Source: an uncultured Collinsella sp.
GTDB taxonomy: Bacteria; Actinomycetota; Coriobacteriia; Coriobacteriales; Coriobacteriaceae
NCBI GenBank assembly: GCA_905208975.1
Contig: CAJLRE010000080.1
Coordinates: 1-6,700, forward strand
Length of the DNA: 6,700 nt
Direction of reading: 5' to 3'
Under the pieces are notes generated by a model. The model ran no database searches and had not been told where the DNA came from. It saw only the letters and a list, made by a program, of their open reading frames with translations. Below are positions 1 to 4,357 of the stretch, piece after piece; position 1 is the stretch's first letter, and each line of letters begins with the position of its first letter. The translations under genes and the position numbers were made by a program.

Positions 1-13
1 GTTTGGGTACAAG

Positions 14-43
14 TTGCTACACTATTGAGTGCATGTTTATAAA
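14..43 (+). promoter_or_regulatory. Candidate promoter of the peptidoglycan-binding-protein gene
   Basis: A -35-like TTGCTA (14-19) is followed after 18 bp by TATAAA (38-43), giving a transcription start near 50 and a leader of about 60 nt. A weaker alternative is TTGTCT (54-59) with AATAGT (77-82), spacing 17. The ribosome site AAAGGGG (98-104) lies 7 nt before the ATG at 112. Both promoter choices rest on consensus match only. Confidence 0.4.
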
Positions 44-111
44 TTGTCTCGCGTTGTCTATCCGACACACGCTCAAAATAGTACGAATGGTACGCCGAAA
101 GGGGTTCGTTC

Positions 112-1017
112 ATGGAACCTATTACCACGGGCATGCAGGGAGCAGCCGTCGAGGATGTTCAGTCCCGCCTTCTGCAGCTCGGCTATACAATCGATGACGC
201 CGAGGTTGTCGACAAGCGCTTTGGCACCACCACCGAGCAGGCCGTCAGCACCTTCAGGCTCGACAGCGGCCTTGCTGCCGGTCATGCCGTCGATATCCCC
301 TGTTGGAGCGCCCTGGTCGACGCCTCGTATAAGCTGGGCGACCGCACTCTGTATCTGCGCATGCCCAATTTCCATGGCGCCGATGTGCAGGCCCTGCAGC
401 GCGCTCTCAACGTTTTGGGCTTTGCCTGTGGCGAAGACGACGGCTACTTTGGTCCGCATACCGAGGCCGCCCTGCAGCAGTTCCAGGAAAATGTCGGCCT
501 GTTTGCCGACGGCATGGCCTTCCAGGACACCTACGCCTACATCAACCGCCTGCACCATGTGTGGGAGGGCAAGCCCTCGGTCACCGAAGCCGAGTCCCGC
601 ATCGGTTTTGCTCGCGCCGCCAACGTGCTCGAGCGCTTCCAGATCGCCGTTATCGGTGAGGACCCCATCGCACGCAGCGTTGCTTCGCGCATGTGGAACA
701 TCGCCACGGCAACGACCGACAACAGCGGCATGATGCTCTGCGACTCCGAGGTCCCAACCGACGTTGACCTGGTGCTCGAGATCGCAAGCGACGAGCTGCC
801 CGCCGACGCCGCGCCACGCGCCACGATTGCCCTCGCCGAGTGCCACAACCTGGCCCAGCGCATCCGCACCGCCAATGTCGCCGCGCAGCAGAAGCCGGCT
901 CGCATTCGCATTGAGCTCACGGGCATGACGCGCTACAACGGCACCTTCACGGCCAGCGACGCGCAGACGCTCGCCGTACGCCTACTCGACGGCGTTTGCG
1001 ATGCCCTCGCAGATTAG
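112..1017 (+). CDS. Protein with two peptidoglycan-binding (PG_binding_1) repeats, no signal peptide
   Basis: This 301-aa protein has two N-terminal repeats of the PG_binding_1 type, at about residues 7-65 and 88-150. Each shows the family pattern: a Gly-x-x-V-x-x-(L/V)Q-x-x-L-x-x-LG(Y/F) helix, then a (D)-x-FG-x-x-T-x-x-A(V/L)-x-x-F core. The second repeat is the better one, with DDGYFGPHTEAALQQFQ. Known repeats of this kind bind cell-wall peptidoglycan. The remainder (about 160-301) is not recognised. It contains an alternating alpha/beta-looking stretch (FQIAVIGEDPIARSVA, then VDLVLEIASDE) and could be a degenerate enzyme domain; CwlM-like proteins also pair two such repeats with an inactive amidase domain, but no zinc-binding His/Glu set is visible here. 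The N-terminus, MEPITTGMQGAAVED, is not a signal peptide and no membrane helix is seen, so a cytoplasmic location, perhaps sensing precursors, is inferred. The ATG is supported by AAAGGGG 7 nt upstream. Confidence 0.85.
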   Translation: MEPITTGMQGAAVEDVQSRLLQLGYTIDDAEVVDKRFGTTTEQAVSTFRLDSGLAAGHAVDIPCWSALVDASYKLGDRTLYLRMPNFHGADVQALQRALNVLGFACGEDDGYFGPHTEAALQQFQENVGLFADGMAFQDTYAYINRLHHVWEGKPSVTEAESRIGFARAANVLERFQIAVIGEDPIARSVASRMWNIATATTDNSGMMLCDSEVPTDVDLVLEIASDELPADAAPRATIALAECHNLAQRIRTANVAAQQKPARIRIELTGMTRYNGTFTASDAQTLAVRLLDGVCDALAD

Positions 1018-1024
1018 GTAAACT
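996..1024 (+). promoter_or_regulatory. Candidate promoter of tRNA-Gln inside the 3' end of the preceding CDS
   Basis: TTGCGA (996-1001) and TAAACT (1019-1024) are separated by 17 bp and match the -35 and -10 consensus at four of six positions each. Transcription would start near 1031, at a small hairpin GTTGC/GCAAC (1031-1046), about 25 nt before the tRNA. The -10 lies just after the TAG stop of the CDS. Cotranscription with that CDS is also possible. Confidence 0.4.
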
Positions 1025-1055
1025 AGACGAGTTGCTTTTGGGCAACACCACACAT

Positions 1056-1130
1056 TGGGACGTAGTTCAACGGTAGAACTCCGGTTTTTGGTGCCGGCTG
1101 TTGGGGGTTCGAATCCCTCCGTCCCAGCCA
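1056..1130 (+). tRNA. tRNA-Gln (anticodon UUG), CCA encoded
   Basis: The sequence folds as a full cloverleaf. The acceptor stem is TGGGACG (1056-1062) with CGTCCCA (1120-1126). The D arm is GTTC/GAAC (1065-1068, 1076-1079). The anticodon stem is CCGGT/GCCGG (1081-1085, 1093-1097) around the loop TTTTGGT, which gives anticodon TTG, read as Gln (CAA). The T arm is GGGGG/CCCTC around TTCGAAT (1103-1119). The discriminator is G (1127), as usual for tRNA-Gln, and CCA (1128-1130) is encoded. Parts of its 3' half recur in the repeats downstream. Confidence 0.97.
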
Positions 1131-1138
1131 TTAAAACT

Positions 1139-1176
1139 GAGCGCCCTAAGCCCATAACGGCCCAGGGCGCTTTCTT
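1139..1176 (+). terminator. Intrinsic terminator of tRNA-Gln
   Basis: A perfect 7-bp stem GCGCCCT (1141-1147) with AGGGCGC (1164-1170) is followed directly by TTTCTT. It starts 10 nt after the tRNA CCA. The loop is 16 nt and contains a possible inner GCC/GGC pairing. The T-run is short and interrupted, so termination may be partial. Confidence 0.7.
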
Positions 1177-1185
1177 GTGGGCAAG

Positions 1186-1317
1186 CGGAGGAATTCGAGC
1201 CCGCAAGGGTGCGGAGCTGAGGAAACGCGAAGCGTTTTCCAGCGCAGCACGCAAGGAGCGAAGCGACGCAGCGGGGCGCGGCCGCCGACCAGGCGGACGC
1301 GGAATCCCTCCGTCCCA
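1186..1317. repeat. 132-bp element bounded by tRNA-Gln T-arm copies (copy A)
   Basis: The left edge (1186-1202) read in reverse complement matches the T arm plus start of the acceptor strand of the adjacent tRNA-Gln at 15 of 17 positions. The right edge carries an exact 16-bp direct repeat of the tRNA 3' end, GAATCCCTCCGTCCCA (1302-1317 versus 1111-1126). The two edges therefore form imperfect inverted ends (CGGAGGAATTC against GGAATCCCTCCG). Inside are an internal hairpin (1221-1240) and runs of GCGAAGCG/GACGCAGCG words. No coding capacity is convincing. It may be a tRNA-derived intergenic repeat or a scar of integration and duplication at the tRNA 3' end. Confidence 0.65.
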
Positions 1318-1362
1318 CACCAGCCAAGAGCCCCTCACGTCAAGCAAATCGAGCCAACGCCG

Positions 1363-1435
1363 CCAAGCGGAGGAATCCGAACCCGCAAGGGTGCGGAGCG
1401 ACGCAGCGGCGCGCGGGCGCCGCAGGCAGACGCGG
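1363..1435. repeat. Shortened copy of the tRNA-bounded element (copy B)
   Basis: Positions 1363-1400 repeat 1181-1218 nearly base for base (AAGCGGAGGAAT, then CCCGCAAGGGTGCGGAGC). The sequence then jumps to the equivalent of 1264 onward (GACGCAGCGG), as if about 47 bp were lost between short GGAGC-like repeats. The left edge, read in reverse complement, again matches the tRNA T arm at 15 of 17 positions but with different mismatches from copy A. The right edge lacks the AATCCCTCCGTCCCA end. The spacer between copies (1327-1362) shows no recognisable feature. Confidence 0.6.
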
Positions 1436-1439
1436 TGTC

Positions 1440-1466
1440 GGCACTTAGGGACGTTCCTAAAGTGCC
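1440..1466. repeat. Near-palindromic hairpin
   Basis: GGCACTTAGG (1440-1449) pairs with CCTAAAGTGCC (1456-1466) apart from one bulged A, around a 6-nt loop GACGTT. No T-run follows on either strand, so it is not a normal intrinsic terminator. It lies between tRNA-bounded copy B and the 230-bp element. Confidence 0.5.
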
Positions 1467-1502
1467 GGCTCGGGACTATTTTCGAGGACCCTCCGAAGGA
1501 CT

Positions 1503-1732
1503 GTGGCCAAAAAACGGCAAATATGAGTACTGTTACCGTTGTAGCTACATTATTTTCGTTAATAAAAGAAGATCTTAATGAGATTTATTCGCATCAAGGT
1601 CTTCCTTTAATGAACACTTGAGGAGATACGGCAGCTTATCTGCTCGACCGACACGTCAAATCACCTTAAATGTGGTCGAAATTACTGCTACTAAAAGAGT
1701 ATCAGTACTCATATTTGCCGTTTTTTGGCCAC
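1503..1732. mobile_element. 230-bp MITE-like element with perfect 30-bp terminal inverted repeats
   Basis: Positions 1503-1532 and 1703-1732 are exact reverse complements over 30 bp; they begin GTGGCCAAAAAACGG and end GAGTACTG. Similarity continues inward for about 30 more bases at roughly 60 percent. The interior is AT-rich, unlike the flanks, and holds a 9-bp stem GAAGATCTT/AAGGTCTTC (1568-1576, 1596-1604) with one G-U pair on the plus-strand RNA. There is no transposase and no obvious target-site duplication. Each inverted end carries an ATG opening a short ORF towards the centre: 1523-1621 on plus (32 aa, MSTVTVVATLFSL start) and 1656-1712 on minus (MSTDTLLVAVISTTFKVI). Neither has a clear ribosome site. 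A non-autonomous mobile element, or two convergent copies of a smaller repeat, would both fit. Confidence 0.6.
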
Positions 1733-1812
1733 GGCTCTTTATAGACACCCTGTACAGCGACGGCGGTAGATTTCGGAACGTGTCCGTCAGCCCCGTTCCG
1801 AAAAGCGAGCCG
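1732..1812. other. Structured stem-loop with possible pseudoknot
   Basis: A perfect 10-bp stem TTTCGGAACG (1771-1780) with CGTTCCGAAA (1794-1803) is enclosed by CGGCTC (1732-1737) with GAGCCG (1807-1812). The 13-nt hairpin loop contains CCGTC (1784-1788), which can pair with GACGG (1759-1763) in the 5' internal loop, giving a potential pseudoknot on the plus-strand RNA. The palindrome CTGTACAG lies at 1750-1757. No T-run follows, so it is not a typical terminator. Whether it acts as RNA or DNA, and on which strand, cannot be decided from one copy. Confidence 0.4.
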
Positions 1813-1837
1813 CGTGCAACGGCCAAGCCACGACAGC

Positions 1838-1970
1838 CCCCGGGAGAGCGGGGACACCGGCTTAGGTTTATCGCGAGTTCCGCACGAACAGGAGGCCACT
1901 TAATGTGGCCTCCGTCGTGAGCAGGACTGTAGAGCAGGAAACCTAAGCCGGTGTCCCCGCTCTCCCGGGG
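1838..1970. repeat. 133-bp stem-loop element with 32-bp perfect arms (copy 1)
   Basis: Positions 1838-1869 and 1939-1970 are exact reverse complements over 32 bp. The enclosed part has a stem CACGA/TCGTG (1883-1887, 1915-1919), then a 9-bp hairpin GGAGGCCAC/GTGGCCTCC with loop TTAAT (1891-1913). The 3' side (1919-1943) carries GAGCAGGA twice, separated by CTGTA. A partial inverted copy lies at 6617-6700; it keeps the 25-nt motif, and its hairpin differs by two compensatory pairs. The element ends 10 bp beyond the stop codon of the minus-strand JetD-like gene, so it could shape that mRNA's 3' end. No T-run adjoins it. It could be a structured RNA or a DNA repeat unit whose hairpin is selected. 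Confidence 0.8.
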
Positions 1971-1980
1971 CCGGCGGAAT

Positions 1981-4173
1981 TTAGTTGTTAAGCATGCGGT
2001 CGAAGCTTCCCGAGTCGCCATCCCGATAGTCGGCGGTCATCAGAATCTCCTGCGGAATGCGCCCGCCCTCGCGCAGCACATTGCGGAACTGCACGCGCGT
2101 GACCATGGGCAGATCCTTGATCGTCGCCGCCAAGTTCTGCGGCACGCCCTGGTTGGCAGCCGCGGGCTCGCACTCGCCGCCGGCCTTCACGCGACGCTTA
2201 TGCTCGGCGAGCATGGCGCGGTACATACCGGCATGCAGGCGAATCTCAACCACATTGGCATTGCGAGCCTGCTCGACGATGCGCGCGCCCTCGCGGTCGA
2301 TATCGCCCACGTAGTAGACGTAGTTAAAGCGATAGCCGATCTCAGCCAGATAATCGTCCAGGGCATGCGAGACGCTCGCCTTGCATCCGCCGCCAAAAAT
2401 CACGCCGCCCACCTTGATGCCAAAGAGCTTGGCGTGCTTGCGGCCACGCAGCAGCCTGACGATCTCGTCGTAGGTGTCCAGGTTCTCGACCATAATGAAC
2501 GGCTTATCGGCGCCCAGCGTAAAGAAACCCGTAAAGTGCACGGGGCGGTTGGGGGCGACCTTGATCGCCTGCATGCTGATGCCCTTTTCGGTCATGCGCC
2601 TTATCAGGCGCTCACCGTGCTTGCCGTCAAAAGCCTTCTCGTCGTTAAAAATCTGGTAGGCACGCTGGCGGCGCGAGGCAACCGGCGTATCGGCACCTCG
2701 GTTTTGCTCGATCCAAGCCTGGATGATTGCGATTTCCTCGGCAATCTTGCGGTTGGACATCTCGTTGTGCTGAGTGCGCTGCGGCGCCTTTTTGCCGTCC
2801 TTGCCCTCGACCTTAACAATTTGAGTCTGCTGCTCCTTGATCTTAGAGAGCGCCGTAGGCGTAGGGACAACTTTGAGCAGCTGCCTGCCCAAAACGCGGG
2901 CAAGGGCAAACGCCGATACCTCGCCGTGGACGGCCGACTCGGGCTGCTGGGTAGCACTATCAGCCGCGGCAGGCTCAGCCTGTGCATGAGGCTTACGCTT
3001 GGAATCTGCCCGGGTATTACGTTCCTGCTTGGGCGCAGACGAGCGCTTTTGCGGACGATCGGACTTGGCCTCCTTCGCCGGCTGGCGCTTGACCTGATCC
3101 ACCGGAGTCTCGGCCTTCTCATCTCCGTTTTGTGTCGCTGTCTTCTCGGCCGCGGCCTCGGCATTTGAGCCACGACCGCCGCGGTGACGACGACGGCGGG
3201 GCTTGCCTGAGGCGCTCTCCCCAGCCTGCTTATCAGCGGTCTGTTGAGCTTTGACCTCAGTGTCAGCCGCAGGCTGCGACTCGGAAGGTTGCTGCTCGCG
3301 AGCCGCCGGCTCAACGGTTTTCTCGGTTTGTTCGGCCTTCTCGGCCTGAGCGGTCGAAGCCGGCTCGCCCTTCTCCTGACGCCTTACGGGATACGCGCGC
3401 CTCGCAAAACCACGCCCGGGACGGCATGAACCCGGAGCCTTCTTGGCAGACTCCTCAACATCGTCTGCAGCCTCGGAAGGCTCTTCAACCTCATGCGCGA
3501 CATCCTGCTGCGCAGCCTTAAAGTGGGCACCACGGCGACGCTGGGGCTCCTGGGCCTCCACGGGCTTTTGCTCCTTCGCGGGCCTCTGCGACTCGGCAGC
3601 AACCTCGGTCTCAACAGCCTCGGCATCCGTCTCGCCCTTTCGAGCAACGGCGCGACGGAAGCGCTCCTGCTGGGCGCGGCGCTGTGCATCGCGCTTGCCG
3701 CCCCCGCCAAAACCGCCGCGTCCTGCCTTGGCCGTAAAGGCACGCACGACGTTCTCATCGAGCAACTCATCGGTATCGACATGCTCACGCGGAGCAACTT
3801 CTTCCACAGCAGGCACGTCAGCGAAATCCTCGACGACAAAATCTTCGACGGACTCGGCAGGCCGCTCCTGGGCATCGCGGATCTCGGCATTGATGGTATA
3901 GAACGCCGGGCGCCCGTTAATGCCGCTACCCTCGATCTTGGTAACGATCTTTGCCGCGATGAGTTCGTCGCGCATCGCCTTGGTGTCGCATTCCTTATCG
4001 ACGGAACGGAAAATCTGCGCCAGCGCGCTCGACTTGATCTTGAGCGCCTTGCGGCAGAGCAGGTCGTAGGCAACCAGCTTGGCGCGCTCGGCAGAAAGCG
4101 ACGTCTGGCTGCTCAGGCGCTCAGCCAAAGCATCGACATTGTTTTGATTATCGGAATATACCGTCTTGGCCAC
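1981..4173 (-). CDS. JetD-like (DUF2220) Toprim-domain protein with winged-helix N-terminus and long disordered linker
   Basis: The protein is about 730 aa from GTG at 4173, preceded by GAAAGGGG; an ATG at 4197 lies inside a palindrome, has no ribosome site and is less likely. Residues 5-100 look helical and winged-helix-like (SAERAKLVAYDLL, then GRPAFYTIN). Residues about 100-420 are low-complexity, rich in Glu, Ala, Gln, Lys and Arg, with RGG-like patches (GRGGFGGGGKR near 151-161, PRRRRHRGGRG near 325-335). The C-terminal 260 residues resemble the Wadjet JetD C-terminal domain: RAYQIFNDEKAFD (about 503-515), then Toprim-type FIMVEN with Glu563, FGGG (593-596) and YVGDIDREG with Asp624 and Asp626. 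JetD uses this fold to cut DNA, so metal-dependent nuclease activity is inferred. No JetA, JetB or JetC partner is in the window, and the linker is unusual for JetD. A housekeeping DNA- or RNA-linked role is as likely as defence. It is convergent with the tRNA and 5'-CDS side. Confidence 0.85.
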   Translation of the reverse strand: MAKTVYSDNQNNVDALAERLSSQTSLSAERAKLVAYDLLCRKALKIKSSALAQIFRSVDKECDTKAMRDELIAAKIVTKIEGSGINGRPAFYTINAEIRDAQERPAESVEDFVVEDFADVPAVEEVAPREHVDTDELLDENVVRAFTAKAGRGGFGGGGKRDAQRRAQQERFRRAVARKGETDAEAVETEVAAESQRPAKEQKPVEAQEPQRRRGAHFKAAQQDVAHEVEEPSEAADDVEESAKKAPGSCRPGRGFARRAYPVRRQEKGEPASTAQAEKAEQTEKTVEPAAREQQPSESQPAADTEVKAQQTADKQAGESASGKPRRRRHRGGRGSNAEAAAEKTATQNGDEKAETPVDQVKRQPAKEAKSDRPQKRSSAPKQERNTRADSKRKPHAQAEPAAADSATQQPESAVHGEVSAFALARVLGRQLLKVVPTPTALSKIKEQQTQIVKVEGKDGKKAPQRTQHNEMSNRKIAEEIAIIQAWIEQNRGADTPVASRRQRAYQIFNDEKAFDGKHGERLIRRMTEKGISMQAIKVAPNRPVHFTGFFTLGADKPFIMVENLDTYDEIVRLLRGRKHAKLFGIKVGGVIFGGGCKASVSHALDDYLAEIGYRFNYVYYVGDIDREGARIVEQARNANVVEIRLHAGMYRAMLAEHKRRVKAGGECEPAAANQGVPQNLAATIKDLPMVTRVQFRNVLREGGRIPQEILMTADYRDGDSGSFDRMLNN

Positions 4174-4188
4174 GGGGCCCCTTTCATA

Positions 4189-4215
4189 TGTACACATATA
4201 CGTTTATATGGTACA
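4189..4215 (-). promoter_or_regulatory. Extended palindrome over the promoter region of the JetD-like gene
   Basis: CATATA (4195-4200) and TATATG (4205-4210) are perfect inverted arms around CGTT. They extend outward as TGTAC (4189-4193) and GTACA (4211-4215) with one extra A at 4194. On the minus strand a -10-like TATAAA lies at 4203-4208 within it, but no good -35 is visible 17 bp upstream. It sits 16-42 nt before the GTG start. The position suits a repressor operator, perhaps autoregulatory given the protein's winged-helix N-terminus; that link is inference. Confidence 0.5.
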
Positions 4216-4278
4216 ACGCGCGCCCTTATTCACGCAAAACATCTGCGAGAACACTCGAGCGTCACCCGCTTTCGCATG

Positions 4279-4319
4279 AAAAAAAGACCGAGCCCGCGAA
4301 GTCGCGGACCCGGTCTTTC
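4279..4319 (-). terminator. Intrinsic terminator of cstA
   Basis: Read on the minus strand, GACCGGGTCCGCG pairs with CGCGGGCTCGGTC around loop ACTT (4286-4315) and is followed by seven T. Two positions pair as G-U only on the minus-strand RNA and would be mismatches on the plus strand, so the signal belongs to the minus strand. It lies about 40 nt after the cstA stop and before the JetD-like gene, separating the two transcripts. Confidence 0.9.
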
Positions 4320-4357
4320 CGAGTCATATGGATGGAACGGTTAGTCCATCAAGCTGA

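Noticed and set aside
73..846. Minus-strand ORF of 257 codons opposite the peptidoglycan-binding protein
   Set aside because: The plus-strand frame has recognisable domains and a ribosome site; the minus frame has neither.
1186..1435. CRISPR array
   Set aside because: Only two unequal repeats with internal structure and no regular spacers; no cas genes.
1055..1621. ORFs running through the tRNA and repeat island (also 1177-1578 and 1067-1327)
   Set aside because: They read through a tRNA gene, its terminator and repeats; the translations are Arg/Gly/Ser-rich low complexity with no start signals.
1838..1970. Ordinary bidirectional terminator for the JetD-like gene
   Set aside because: The 32-bp arms and conserved inner strand exceed any terminator, and no T-run follows on either strand.
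1618..2021. Short ORFs through the 133-bp stem-loop element (100 aa plus, 121 aa minus)
   Set aside because: They overlap perfect inverted repeats and the end of the neighbouring gene, and have no ribosome site or recognisable content.
1951..3168. Long plus-strand ORF (405 codons) opposite the JetD-like gene
   Set aside because: It is antisense to a gene with clear motifs and lacks family features or a convincing ribosome site. Leu/Arg/Ala-rich composition is typical of the mirror of a GC-rich gene.
1981..4173. Complete Wadjet defence system
   Set aside because: Only a JetD-like C-terminus is present; no SMC-like or kleisin-like partner is in the window.
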